Of a DNA stretch of 64,000 nucleotides, positions 10,677 through 21,754 are shown in pieces (positions within the stretch are counted from its first letter, which is position 1; every line of letters begins with the position of its first letter). Made by a program: the position numbers and the translations under genes. Source of the stretch: Cephalotus follicularis (taxonomy: Eukaryota; Streptophyta; Magnoliopsida; Oxalidales; Cephalotaceae); NCBI GenBank assembly GCA_001972305.1, contig BDDD01000179.1, forward strand, positions 124,001-188,000, in the 5' to 3' direction. Below the pieces are notes generated by a model. The model worked only from the letters and a program-made list of their open reading frames with translations, was not told where the DNA came from and did not search any database.

Positions 10677-13108
10677 CTAAGATTCGGGAGGATCTTCATG
10701 CTCGGGCAGAGGAGCGAAGAAGGCTTCGGTGGAAGGCAGGGGAGGAACTTCAAGCCCAGAGGAAAGGTCCACAGGAGTCGATGTAGAAGGAATGACGGAA
10801 GAGTCCAAAGTAGGGTCCGAGGTCAATGCAGGATCAGCGGGAAGGATAACCAAGTCTGGCAAACCGGTTATCGTCAGCTCGTCTACCATGGTAGACGAGA
10901 CCCCCTCCTCCAATTAGAGACGGAGCTTCTCTTCCTCCGCATCAATTCCCTCTGGATAGAAGTCAAATGTTTTAGCCGAGAGACCATATACTACTCCATC
11001 CAGAGGAACGTCGGGACGCAGGGAGGAGATCCAATTCCTGCAGGCATAGAAGCCCCGACGGAAGTACTCGGCCGCTTCCTCAAACACTGCCTCCTCAAAA
11101 TCATCTGAGGCCTTGAACTCCTCCATGGAGGATCTCATCAGCTCCTTGAACTCATCTGAGGACTTGCAGTTGGTCACGGCTTTGTTCCGTTCCCTCCTCA
11201 GCTGTTCCTCGTCCTTCCTATGCTGGCGCTCAAGTTTTGCCTCCAGATCAAGGCACTTCTCCCTAGTACGGACCAGCTCTACCTCCAGCTCCTTCCTGTC
11301 AGCCCTCTCCTCCTCCAAATCCTCAACTGCTTTCTTCTTCTCCTCAACCAAGGACTCCTAAACTTTGAGAACCTCGTTCAGTTGGGCTTGGGCGGAGCGG
11401 GCAGTCTCCTCCAATGTTGCCATGCTCGCCCTCAGCTCCCTGGCCCTGGCCACAATGGAAGAGAATTTGTCGACCAGCAATTGAGTGTTGTTCAGAGCCT
11501 ATCAGGGACCATATATGTCAGTAAGTGAGAAGAGAAAAGACATAAGAGATATCGGGATAGCAGAGGAAAAATTTGTGTACCCTCAAGTTGCTCTGAAGAC
11601 AATGGGTTACCAACAGCTCGTTGGACCATTTCTCCCTCGCCTCCATCTCCAAGGGAAAGAAGACCAGACGACTGACCGCCTGAGGGACTCCAGGTGCATT
11701 CGGGTGCAGTTTGGAGCAGTCCATGTCCTCAAAGTCGTTGAGCATGTCCTCTGCCTCCCGAGTCAGAGGTATGATGATTGGATCTTGAGAACTCTCTTCG
11801 AAGGTAGAGACATCCTCGACCTCCTTCCCCTTTCTCGTTCCCTCAGCACCCTTCCCCATCCTGCTCTTCTTCATTAGAGGAACGTGCTCGTCAGTGGGAG
11901 AGGTCTTGTCTACGGTCCTTTTACCTGCCTCTCTCCTATTCTCAGCAATAGTAGTAGGCATCCTAACGGGAGGAGGAGTCTTGGTCTGCGGCCTGGATCC
12001 CTCAGCCACGATGCTTTTCCCCTTTGGCTTTGACCCACCAGCAACGGGGGCCTTCCTCTTGTCAGTAGCCTTCAGGATGGCAGAGAAGTCACGGCGAGGA
12101 GCCATTGCTGAAAGAAAACATAAAGAATAAAGTCAGAGATTCAAAATACAAGGAAAATGAGAATAACACTAAACTAGGCAATGGAGGAGACAAAGGCTTT
12201 ATACAGCATTCCTCCGACACTGGGGGCATAGGACTGTCTTGACCTCCCTCTCCCTCTGAGATATCCTTCTCGGCTTCATCCGAATGGGATTCTTGTCTGA
12301 GGACCACGCTCAGTCCAACCTGGACCAGACGATCCTCACGAATGGTGGAGTTCACCTCCTCTAGCTCAAGGGCCAGGAGTTTATTGAAGCTGACCTTCTC
12401 CGCCGAGGTCAGGCGGGACCTCTTATTCAGAGATGTCGTGTCTAGAGAATCACACCAGGGAGAGGGAGTGAACCCTTTGAAGTCCTTTCTCAAAAAATAC
12501 ATGTTCCTTCAGTTTTTAATGGACCTGGTAGGGTTGAGGAGAAGCTTTTTCACGCCAAAACGAGACTTGAAAAAGTACCCACTCTTCTTGGGTGTGGCCG
12601 AGAGGACGTGGAACTCTTTGAAAAGGTTCACTGTCACGTCCACCTCTGACTCGATACATTTGACGAGGAAGCCGATTATGAAGCTCCAAGACTGAGGTTG
12701 AATAAGTGAAGGATGAAGACTAAAGTTTTCTAAGACCGAGATGGCAAAGGGGGCAATTGGAACCCTCAAACCATGAGAGAGTGCCCCTTCGAAGATCACA
12801 AAAAGACCCTCTCTGCTCATGGTAACCATCCGAGGATCTGAGGGAAGGCAGTACGTTAGCCCACGAGGAAAGTTATACTTCTCAGAGAGTTTTTTCACTT
12901 CAACACGACTAAGGGTGCTCGCCCCGAAACAATTCTCAGAAGGCAGGGGTTTAGCCCCGGCGGTGGGAGCAACAGGGTCACCCATCGTAGCCCCTAGGCT
13001 ACCTTCAACACCAAGTGGTCTCTCGGCGGTGGGAACCACCATGGCCAAGGGTTCGACCGCAAAGGGAGAAGAAGAAGAAGACCCACTGGGTTGTTCTTGA
13101 CTAGCCAT
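10677..13108 (-). CDS. antisense extra gene of Tat element (transposase_28-like, three exons)
   Basis: Read on the minus strand, three exons join in frame at canonical GT-AG sites: 13108-12205, 12107-11581 and 11498-10677, about 750 codons in all. The first exon begins with a Ser/Pro-rich tail and a domain resembling the plant 'putative gypsy-type transposon' family. The third exon is a long charged coiled coil (about 11350-11150) followed by a conserved segment around SLRPDVPLDG. Lengths and phases agree at both junctions, a strong sign that the introns are real. In-frame stops occur at about 12506 (TGA where Trp fits), 11358 and 10914. Function is unknown; such antisense genes are known in Tat-lineage elements. 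Confidence 0.75.
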
Positions 13109-13316
13109 TAGCTTAAAATGAAGAAGAAGAAGAAACTGCTAAAGAAATCTTAGAACGACCTAGAACGGTAAGAAGATGATGGAAACTTACCAAAAATTTT
13201 GATAAAAAGTGATGAAACATGGTTCTGAAGGCACTGCGGATTTGGGAAGCTCTCAACGACAATACGAATACTGGAGATTGAAGGAGTGAAAGGTTTGCTT
13301 TGAGAAAAATATAACC

Positions 13317-13323
13317 TTTTATA
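13317..13323 (-). promoter_or_regulatory. TATA box for the antisense Tat gene
   Basis: On the minus strand the motif CTATAAAAGG lies about 210 bases upstream of the ATG at 13108. It is the only good TATA match between that ATG and the inserted solo LTR, and would place the start of transcription near 13285. It implies the antisense gene has its own promoter rather than using the LTR. Confidence 0.5.
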
Positions 13324-13521
13324 GACTTGTAGCTCGGATCCTAGCCCTCCACCTCACACAGATCCAACGGCTGAGGAACGAACCGTCAAATCAGACGCGG
13401 GAGACGAAGAGACAGAGGCGGGAAACGCTCAGTTAATGCCACGTGTAAATCGTGTTCAATATGCGACTTAAATGCATTGATTTGGGCTTGCGACACAAGG
13501 CCCGTTAGCAGAGATAGATAT

Positions 13522-14801
13522 TGTTGACGATTAAGTCTCAATCCTTGTTTTGATGATAACATATTTGCATCTAACTAAGTTACTTGATGTGCAAGGAATT
13601 ACAAGTTGAATATCAAAGTCTAAAACCTATCTGCAGAAAAAGAAGTCGACTCCTTTCCAAATAGCATCGACGTCTTTTGTACAGAATTAACTGCAAAGAA
13701 GACATCGTCCTCCCAGTATTGGCATCGACGTCCGTACCAAAAGAAGTCGACTACTTCAAGAAGACGTCGACTACTTTCAAAATGACATCGACTACTTCAG
13801 TGATAACATCGACGCATTTACTCATTTTCTAGACCAGAAGCTACTGTATGAAAATGCACTCAAAGACATCGATCCTTAAACAAAAGACATCGACGTCCAA
13901 GTAAAAGACATCGACGCCTTTCAATAGAGATCGACGCCATTTTCATAATCCCCAGAAAAAGCATCGACTCCAAGGAAGAGATCGACGTGACACTCAAAGC
14001 CTCTGCACCTGGAGATTTCCCAGAAAAGACATCGACGCCTTTCACAAAGAAGTCGACGCCTTTTCAAATAGACAACTCCCAGGAAACATGGAACGACTAG
14101 TTTAACCACTTCCAACGGCTACCAACTGAAAGACATCGACGCCTTTCTAAAAGAAGTCAACGTCTTTGTAACAGCAGAGATAAATTCAACAAATGCAACT
14201 CACATTCTTTAATCAAAAGCTTCCACAAATTAAGCAACGGCTATAAACCTTTTCAGGCTATAAAAGGAAGAATGAAACCTCAGAAGATGCACCAAGAACT
14301 ACTACAATTCAGAATTATCTACATCAATCACACAACATCAAGAAAAATCCAATTCAAGCTATCTAGTGTGCAAAAAGCTCAAAGTGCTCTACATTGTTCA
14401 ACTAGGCTTCTAAGCTTAATTCTCTGAGTGTATCTGAGTGTTTCATTTTGTGAGCTATATTTATCCACATCAACCTATTTAAGAGGTTCTTGTAAACACT
14501 TTCATATTACTTGTAAAAGAGGAGATTACTCTAAGGCTTTGAGGTCAAAATCTTGTGATTGAGGCCAATCACGAACTTGTGAGGTGTAACGATTTGCTGC
14601 CTTAATCAAATCGAGTTAGTGGAAACTCAAGGAGCTCCCTTGGGAAAAGTGGACATAGGCAAGAGTTAGCCGAACCACTCTAAAAATCGGAGAAGTTTTT
14701 CCTTCCTTGTCTCTTTAAATTTAAAGTTTTTTAAATTTCCGCATATTCTTCAATATTCAATTCACCCCCCCTATTGTATATTGCAAGAGTGTTTTATTTC
14801 A
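13522..14801 (+). mobile_element. solo LTR, Sirevirus-like copia
   Basis: The stretch starts TGTTGACGATTAAGTCTCAA and closely resembles the start of the Sirevirus LTRs at 18356-22889 when those are read on the minus strand. It carries a TATA box (TATAAAA, 14259-14265) and ends near the C-rich TTCACCCCCCC tract. With borders 13522 and 14801 the flanks read GATAT and GATAC, a near-perfect 5-bp target duplication. No internal region is present, so it is read as a solo LTR inserted in Tat element A. The exact right border is less certain than the left. Confidence 0.65.
13646..14165. repeat. GTCGAC-type palindrome cluster 2
   Basis: About 17 cores of the type RTCGAC(GCC/GTC/TAC) lie in 520 bases, most in the context AAAGACATCGACGCCTTT or AAGAAGTCGAC. 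They stop about 95 bases before the TATA box at 14259, so the cluster occupies the LTR promoter region. Most cores read CATCGACG, one transition away from CGTCGACG. Confidence 0.85.
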
Positions 14802-14991
14802 GATACAGACAAGAAGGCAAGCTTCAATACTCTGCTAAGGCAGACTTAGTTTTGTGTCAGAGGATCGCCAAAAGCAATACCTTCAACCTCGGTTCACTCA
14901 CACGTGGAGAAGCTAGTGTAAAGCTCTACAGAGGAGTCCGGCCTAAGCCACAGCTCTCAACTCTGATCCTCCTCCTCTGACCAAGGTCAGA

Positions 14992-15870
14992 GAAGAAGGA
15001 CTAGGGGGGCATATGATATGGGAAAAATCTGTTTATATTAAGAAGGACGTGTGTCCTCCTCGAATGAAGCCATGTGTCCAGAGGGTTTTTTGAAGCTCAC
15101 ATGGACATGGGTCAGAGGAGGCTTAGTGAGGCGAGTCAGAGAAGCAAGCGATCAGACCGTCACCTAACGCTAGAGCCGAGAAGTGCTTACCCAGCCGAGG
15201 ACGTCCCTTAAGGCACCTCTTCCAAGGACCTCCTCTTTGGCCGTATCAAAGGCAACCTCATCCTCGGCAGTATGGCAGAGAACCCAGTGTCACGGGCAAG
15301 AGTTCTAGACGTTGAAGACCTTGAAGGGAAAGAGAAGCAAGAGGCTCATCACCTTGGCAGTAGTAACACAGTTCTCCTCCTCGGTAGTCCTGTTGTAGAG
15401 GACCTCCTCTTCATCTATGGAATAAGGCCTTAAAATCAGCCTACTTTCTAGGGACCAAATAAGGAATATGAGATATACTAAACAACCTACAAGAAAAGTA
15501 GTTACAAAACAGGTGGAGATAAGGGAAATCCCAAGATCCTCGGCATTTCCTTAGGGGACAGTTATCACCTCCGCATTTCACGCTCAAACAGTTACAAACC
15601 AGCACTATAAATACATGAATCAAAGACATATCTCAGGTCAGCCATTTTTATTCTCAAAGAACCTAGTTTTCTCTGTGCAAAGGCCTAACTTGAGCGTCGG
15701 AGTGTCCCGGGGAGAACAACCTCCTGGACCTTCAACGTGTTTGCTCTTCTGTGTAGGGAACACACTCACAACCTTCTTCTACCTTCATCTCGGAGCATTG
15801 ACACAGCGTTACCCAAAACAAATCAAACCCTTACACGTGGGGTACTATTGAGGGAAGGATTTCTGTATCA
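14992..15870 (+). repeat. polypurine tract and 3' LTR of Tat element A
   Basis: A purine tract with AGGGGGG (14992-15010) is followed at 15014 by TGATATGGG. The match at the other end is CTGTATCA at 15870, giving an 857-bp LTR with imperfect inverted ends. A TATA box (TATAAATA, 15606-15613) lies about 260 bases before the end, so transcription would start near 15640. There is no GTCGAC cluster in this LTR. The 5-bp flank ACATA (15871-15875) cannot be matched because the 5' end of the element is lost. Confidence 0.75.
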
Positions 15871-15875
15871 ACATA

Positions 15876-16460
15876 TATGAAGCCATAACTTGCAACAAAG
15901 AACAAGGGATATCAAAACCTCCTTTCTCCAGACAGTATATTTTTGGTGCAAGATACGATTACCTTTTTCTGTCAAGTTGGCTTTGGAGCTCATAAGGGAA
16001 AAGGAGAGTGAAAAAACCTGGGTGGATGTGATCTGGTTCAATGGGAAGATCCACAAGCAATCCTTCTGTTAATGGTTGACATGCACAAAACCCGCAAAAC
16101 CTTGGACAAGCTCAGACACTGGAATTGTGAAATCTACTACCCGTAGGTTTGGTTGTGGAGGAACAGAAACTTTCAATCACATCTTCATTGATTGTCCCTT
16201 CACAACAGATATCTGGCAGGTAATCCAAACCAAGTTAAATCTGGTGAGGAAGGATTGGAGCTGGGACCGGTGCCTAGATTGGCTTGTCTTGCACTCCCAT
16301 CCTTCAAGCATTACATTAGAAGGCTAGCGTTGGGAGCCTCAGTGTACCACGTGTGAATTGAAAAAAACAAGAGAATCTTCAGGAGGAATCTGTATAGGGA
16401 TAAGAACCACATTATCCAAAGTATAACTAATGACACTTTTGGAAGAATTCTGGCTTGTGG
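15876..16460 (+). pseudogene. LINE (L1-type) 3' end remnant, zf-RVT domain
   Basis: With frame changes, the stretch encodes the zinc-binding module found after the reverse transcriptase of plant L1-type elements. Readable are a first part around WVDVIWFNGKIHKQSF (16019-16068) and a second around CGGTETFNHIFIDCPF (16158-16203), with the Cys-E-x-x-x-H-x-F-x-x-C arrangement and a following DIW. A degenerate tail resembling the C-terminal RNLYRDKNHI segment follows to about 16440. At least two stops or shifts are present. No poly(A) tail or target duplication was found. Confidence 0.55.
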
Positions 16461-17370
16461 AAGCAATGTAGAAGACACCCCTATAACAGGGATCTCTGTA
16501 ATAATTGGGCTCATCTTGACACCATTCTTGCACACAAGAATGTGCACAAGAACTACATAGAATTCTGTTTCTCTGAGTACGTAATGGTTGTCCAAACATC
16601 TGAGTTTGAACAACTCTATAAAGGCGGTTCTGGTGTAGGATGAGCAACTGTTATGGTTTTTGTGAGTTGCAGGGAAGAGTGTATACCTTAGTACCTATGG
16701 CTTATGCGTAGTGTGTGCATTGTCTGAGTGTCTGTTTTCTTTCCCCAAGTAGGAGTTTGCAGATTGTGCAAAGTAGAGGTTGTTTTGCCTGTGCTTAAGT
16801 TTTGTTCGTGACGAGTTATGTTTGAGTTAAACTGTACAGTTATCTGTCACTGTGAGTAACTAGCAACTATTTTGTAATAAGTTTTCCTTTTATATATCTA
16901 ATCATAAACTTGGTTAAAAAATAATAGTTTTATTTTTGGTAAAACTAATATAAATACAAATGTATTTGATTATAAAAATGTATTTGATTATATTCGATTA
17001 TTTAACAATAATACATTACATTACTGATTATTTTACTAATTAGATTACAAAACACACAATATATGTGAAACATTGTCTCTTACAGAAAAAATCAGTTTTA
17101 ATATCATTTAGATCACATTTGTCAAATAATAATTCAATTCAATTTCATTCAAAACACTTATAATATGTCAATTTACCAAACAACTTCCATCACAATACTG
17201 CACTAGATAATACAACAATACACAACACAACTTTTTTAGTACCATTACCAAATTAAGCTTTTATAAGAGGTAATGGACTAAAGCAGTTCATACGATGTGA
17301 TCTCCAACAAGTAAAATTAACCAACTATGCATATTTTTATTACCTACATAGCACCTGTAAATAGATATTT
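16461..17370. other. AT-rich stretch without recognised features
   Basis: I see no gene, LTR border or tandem repeat here. The part from about 16850 to 17260 is strongly AT-rich. Short open frames are not supported by any motif. Confidence 0.5.
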
Positions 17371-17488
17371 TCACGAAAAAATCTCAAAAATAACCTCTTC
17401 AAATATATGCGTTTTCAATTTGACATTTATCTTGAAAATATTCTTAATCGAACATCCAACTTATCAAATGTTCAAATTTCACGTCCAC
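17371..17488. repeat. left arm of foldback-like inverted repeat
   Basis: This segment (context AATCTCAAAAATAAC to TTCAAATTTCACG) is similar to the reverse complement of 27965-28090. The solo LTR at 17489-27691 inserted immediately next to it, at CGTCCACCGTTAAC. Before that insertion the two arms would have been only a few hundred bases apart, consistent with a small foldback or MITE-like element. Confidence 0.4.
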
Positions 17489-18210
17489 TGTAATGCCCCA
17501 AACCCCAGGAGTCAACCCCCAAGGTTTGACGCGCTACCAACAGTATTATTCATTTACAATTATTCAGCAAAAAAAAACTTTTAATAATGAGATAATGTGT
17601 GCGGAATAAATCAAATGAATATTACTTATGTGGATATAACCCAATGTATACATCACTGTTCACAAATAAAGTTTTGCCACAATCCGGCAGGTCATATCGA
17701 ATTTCAGAAATATAATTAAGTTGATCGTCGATCTGCTGTGAAGGAGACTCACCTAGGGCTTCAATCCTCAGCTCGCTGCGAAGCTCCACCTGTCCCTGAC
17801 CTATTACATTAAAATGCAATGGGTCAGCAACCACTTGTCGTGTAGGAACTACAACCCACTCATGCATAGAGATGCAGATGCAGCAAGCATATGCGATGCA
17901 ACTAAGAGATGCAGCATATCAATACAGTCCAAAAAGTCAATGAAAGTCGATAACAGTACGGTTCATTCAGTACAATCATTCCATAACAGTCATTATAAAT
18001 CCTACTTCGACATCCCCTACTTAAAGAGGAGCGATAACGCACTCCGAATGTCAAGGCAGAGGAGTCAGGACAGGAATAACATTACAATTTAGGCAGACCG
18101 TTTCCTCGGGTTCCTCGGCTTTAGGAAGAGCAATATACGCACTCTAGGCGTAACAGGCAGAGGAAAGGAACACAACATTCATTATACCGTAACGGTCATT
18201 CAGTCAATGT

Positions 18211-18350
18211 GGCTCATCTCGGTTGGTTATCCGTTGGCTCATCTCGGTTGGTGATCCGATGGCTCATCTCGGTCGGTGATCCATTGGGCTACCTCAGTGA
18301 CCCACCTGGTTCAGCTCAATTTGGTAACCCATTAGGTCATCTCAAAAATA
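18211..18350. repeat. 25-bp tandem repeat GGCTCATCTCGGTYGGTGAT
   Basis: Three clear 25-base units start at 18211, 18236 and 18261, followed by degenerate units up to the Sirevirus insertion. The array resumes on the other side at 22898 and 22926, which confirms that the Sirevirus split one array. It lies in the large minus-strand solo LTR. Confidence 0.8.
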
Positions 18351-18355
18351 GCCTT

Positions 18356-19488
18356 TGAAAAAAACTATAGAGCAACCTTAGACTAAAGAGATATATGTTT
18401 ACGAAATTAACAAAATATGAACTATGAAACTAAACAAGCAATCCCAAGAACAATTGTACAAACAATAGAAAGTAAATAGAGAAGGGATAGAGAGAGTGCA
18501 AACGAATTTATAGTGGTTCAGCAAAATTGGTGCCTACATCCACTTTCTCAAGACCCCCTTGAGATTCCACTAGATACCACTAGCACCATTTGATTTTGGA
18601 TTACGGGTGCAAATCAAAGAAAACCGCCTTACACTTGATTTTGGGTTGCGGGTGCAAATCAACTAAACACCTTACAAGGGTTCACTCCCCTCAATATTCT
18701 CACTAAGGGTTTAAACACCCATTATACAAAGAAAGATTTGAAAAAAAGATTTGTGTTTACAAATTAACCTCTAAAAGGTTTGATGTGAAAGTGATAGAGT
18801 GCTAGATTGAAGCTTTGATGGATTTAAAAGTAGAAGCTTTTCTCTTGATTTTCTTCTCTTTTATTATGATGGTTGAGCTCTTGAGATTAGATGTTCAAAG
18901 TCTTCTTTTTGATCTTGTTTCATGGCTTGAATATATAGCTTTCTCTTGATTCTAGCAGTTGGTGAAGTTATTTGGCCGTTGGAGTTGCATTGGAAGTCGT
19001 TACTTCAAAGTGTCGGCTCTTTAAAACGCGATCAGTAATTTTTCTACTGCGCAAAGCATCGACGGTGTCGCATAAAGCGTTGACACTTATGTTACCGTTA
19101 TGCATTTGAATTTGAAATTTCTCGGTCAGTCCGTTGGCGCTTTGATCTGGGTGTCGACTCTTTGGCATAAAGCGTTGACGCTTTCCCTTGAGCGTCGCCG
19201 CTTTGAGTTCTTCAATTGATTTTGCAAGTCACTGTTTTTAACCACAGATACAAACTTTTTAAGCATTGACGCCTTGGTCCAAACTGCTGACGCTTTCTTT
19301 GAGACCGTCGGCGCTTTGCTCATAGCCTTCGTAGCTGTGTTAAGCGCTGACGCTTTGCTCAAAACCGTCGGTGCTGTGTCCTGTTTCTGCACTTCTTATT
19401 TTTGTTTATCTTTTCTTGCACAAAAAGTAACAAAATTAAATGCAAATATGTAATCATTAAAATTCAGGATTGAGACTAAAAGTCAACA
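18356..19488 (-). repeat. 3' LTR of the gag-only Sirevirus
   Basis: It reads TGTTGACTTTTAGTCTCAAT on the minus strand from 19488 and ends in TTTTTTTCA at 18356. A minus-strand TATA (TATATAT, 18931-18937) lies downstream of a decayed palindrome cluster at 19010-19385. Paired with 21755-22889, with scattered transitions. Confidence 0.85.
19010..19385. repeat. GTCGAC-type palindrome cluster 3 (Sirevirus LTR, two copies)
   Basis: About a dozen cores of the type GCGTYGACGCTTT, GCATCGACGG and CCGTCGGCGCTTT lie in each LTR copy (also 22405-22785). Spacing is about 25-40 bases and most cores have one decayed CpG. Read on the minus strand, the cluster lies just upstream of the TATA at 18931-18937. 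Confidence 0.8.
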
Positions 19489-20034
19489 ATCTCTCCATTT
19501 TTTATGATTACAAAAATTTGCTGCATTAAGGAAAAGAATGTATAACAGTTCATAACAGTAAGTACATTTGAATGATAGATTTCCTTTAGATACCAACTTA
19601 AAAACTTTAGATAAACTCCCCATTAATATGACAAACTCTTTTTAACCTTCCTTTGAACTTAAAGTCTAATTCTCCCCATAAGACTAAATTTCAAATTCAC
19701 AACAAAGAAAATTATGCATATAATCCTATTTATAGCTTCCTCTTAACATAGACTCCCCCTTAATATAAGCTATCAATTTTTCCTTAAGCCTAAAGCATTC
19801 TCCCCCTTTTTGTTAGCTTCAAAAAGATTATTTCAACAATTATGATACCGTATTGACAAATTTAAATGGATACCAATTGAAAGATAAAATTTGATTCAAA
19901 GAGAGCATTTTATCATTGCATAAAAATATTGTATGAAACATATTACCTCCCCCTTAACAAATGCTTTCTCCCCCCTAACTTATGTACTTGAACATTTTGA
20001 AAATTAACTTCAAGTACACCTACAAAAACAAAGT
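19489..20034 (-). promoter_or_regulatory. multiple polypurine-like tracts before the Sirevirus 3' LTR
   Basis: On the minus strand, short purine runs of the type AAGGGGGAG recur at 19616-19622, 19671-19679, 19753-19760, 19800-19806, 19947-19955 and 19968-19977, besides the terminal tract at the LTR edge. Repeated polypurine tracts in this position are a known Sirevirus trait; they are candidate extra start points for plus-strand DNA synthesis. Confidence 0.6.
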
Positions 20035-21699
20035 TTAAGTTTTTTGTACCCATTTGAACTTAGGTCCTTGCAAGTTAGTCACAAAAGTTCCTTTAGGAAC
20101 CCAAATTGTTCTAGTTCTACCAAAACAAAAATTACTTCTATAAATGCAAGAGGTAGAAACCTGTCCTAGTCTACCACAATAATTGCAAACAATTTTAGGC
20201 TCATTTTTCTTAACAAAGAAATTATTAAAGTGTTTGACATTATTCATTTCTTTATAGCCGAGACCGGCTTTGTCAAAAACACATCTTTGTAAACCTAAAA
20301 GATTATCCAATTTAGCACTACTATTAGAAAAAATAGAAAAAGTTCTCTTCAAAGCATCAATTTCAAGTTTTAGCTTTTCATTTTCTTCCTTTGAATCATT
20401 TGATAATTTTGAAGAAACATTTAAAACATCAATCTCATTCATATAGTAACTATTTTCATTTTTTAGAGATTCAATTTCACTTATATATTTGCTATTTTCA
20501 CTCTTTAGATTTTCAATTTCTTTAGACATTGAAATAGAATTTTTCTTTAGAGTCTTGTTTCTTAAGCAAACATTTTCATATTCATTAAACAAGTTCTCAT
20601 ATACATTTTGCAACTCATCAAAAGTAAAATTTACCTCATCTTGATTCTCCTCTTCAATTGCCATGAAAGCAATGTTTGCAACCTCTTCATCACTCTCTTC
20701 TTCGGAGCTTGAGGGATCGTTATCATCCCATGTTGCTACAAAAGCTTTCTTCTTCTTGGATTGCTCTTTGTTGATTTTTTCTTTCTTCTTAAGATTTGGG
20801 CACTCGTTTTTGAAATGGCCCGGCTTTTTACATTCATAACAAGTTGGCTCTTCCCTTTTGCTTGATTCTTCTTCTTGAGGGAATTTCTTTTTGAAGGCCT
20901 TTTTACCTTTTTGACTCTTGAGGAACTTCTTGAATTGTTTGGAGATTAGAACAATATCATCATCATCATCACTCTCACTATCTTCCTTCGAGACTTTTAA
21001 AGCAATCGATTTCTTCTTTTTGGTCTCCACATGCTCATGACTTTTCATTGTCGTTTCATGGGTCATCAAGGAACCAAGGAGTTGTTCGAGTGGGAGAGTA
21101 GAAAGGTCCTTAGCTTCCTCTATCGTCGTTACCTTTGGAGTCCAACTTCTTGGCAAGCACCTTAAAATCTTTCTAACAAGTTCTTGGTTAGAATAATTTT
21201 TGCCAAGATTTTTAAGAGAATTAACAATTGTAGTAAAACGCGTAAACATGTCACTAATACTTTCATTGTCATGCATCAAAAATAATTCGTATTCATGAAC
21301 AAGCATACTAACTTTCAATTCCTTTACTTGATTAGTACCTTCATACGTAACTTCTAACAAGTCCCACATTTCTTTAACAGTGTCGCAAGAAGAAATGCGA
21401 TTAAACTAATTTGGACCAACGGCACAAAACAAAACATGCTTAGCTTTTGAATTTAATTGTAACATTCTAAAATCATTATCATTGAATTCATTTTCGGGTT
21501 TCAACGAAACTACTCCTTCTACTGTTCTAGTGGGCATCCTATGACCATTAACAATAATGTGCCACAATTGATAGTCTAAGGATTGCAAAAATATTGTCAT
21601 TATAGTTTTCCAAAAACTATAATTATTTCCGTCAAAAAATGGAGGTCTAGTTATGGAGGAACCTTCTAATCCTACGTTTAGATTCATGGAAGTTACCAT
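20035..21699 (-). pseudogene. Sirevirus gag
   Basis: Two frames (21699-21406 and 21369-20035) are separated by one TAG at 21403-21405; without it gag would be continuous. The protein has the copia gag capsid domain (PPFFDGNNYSFWK near the start, then MWDLLEVTYEGTNQV). A zinc knuckle CX2CX4HX4C is at residues 177-190 of the 444-residue piece, followed by acidic stretches and a coiled coil at about residues 255-345. A second knuckle (residues 395-408) has Gln in place of the conserved His. The length and the coiled coil fit Sirevirus gag. It would build the particle and package RNA; the stop makes it a probable pseudogene. Confidence 0.85.
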
Positions 21700-21754
21700 G
21701 GATCTTTATATCTCTAACAATTAAGAATTATGAAATAACCACTCTGATACCAAC

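Larger units (their letters stand above)
4642..15870 (+). mobile_element. Ty3/gypsy element A, Tat lineage, 5' truncated
   Basis: The order is gag, protease, RT, RNase H, a second RNase H-like domain, integrase, a repeat-rich spacer, an antisense gene, a polypurine tract and a 3' LTR. The second RNase H domain before integrase and the extra antisense gene before the 3' LTR are hallmarks of the plant Tat lineage (Retand/Ogre/Tat group; family knowledge). The 5' LTR, primer-binding site and start of gag are missing where copia H joins at about 4641. A Sirevirus-like solo LTR (13522-14801) interrupts the 3' part. Stops and frameshifts are present in every coding segment. Confidence 0.85.

Noticed and set aside
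13646-14165. CRISPR-like array of GTCGAC repeats
   Set aside because: Repeats are short, variable and irregularly spaced, there are no cas genes, and the region is a plant LTR. The 21-bp array at 58691 is likewise a simple tandem repeat.
19489-20034. Envelope-like gene in the Sirevirus
   Set aside because: Some Sireviruses carry one in this position, but this stretch has no open frame of useful length, only purine tracts.
21742-21752. tRNA gene at the CTCTGATACCA sequences
   Set aside because: These match only the last bases of initiator-Met tRNA at LTR edges (also 41450-41461 and 55863-55874), so they are primer-binding sites.
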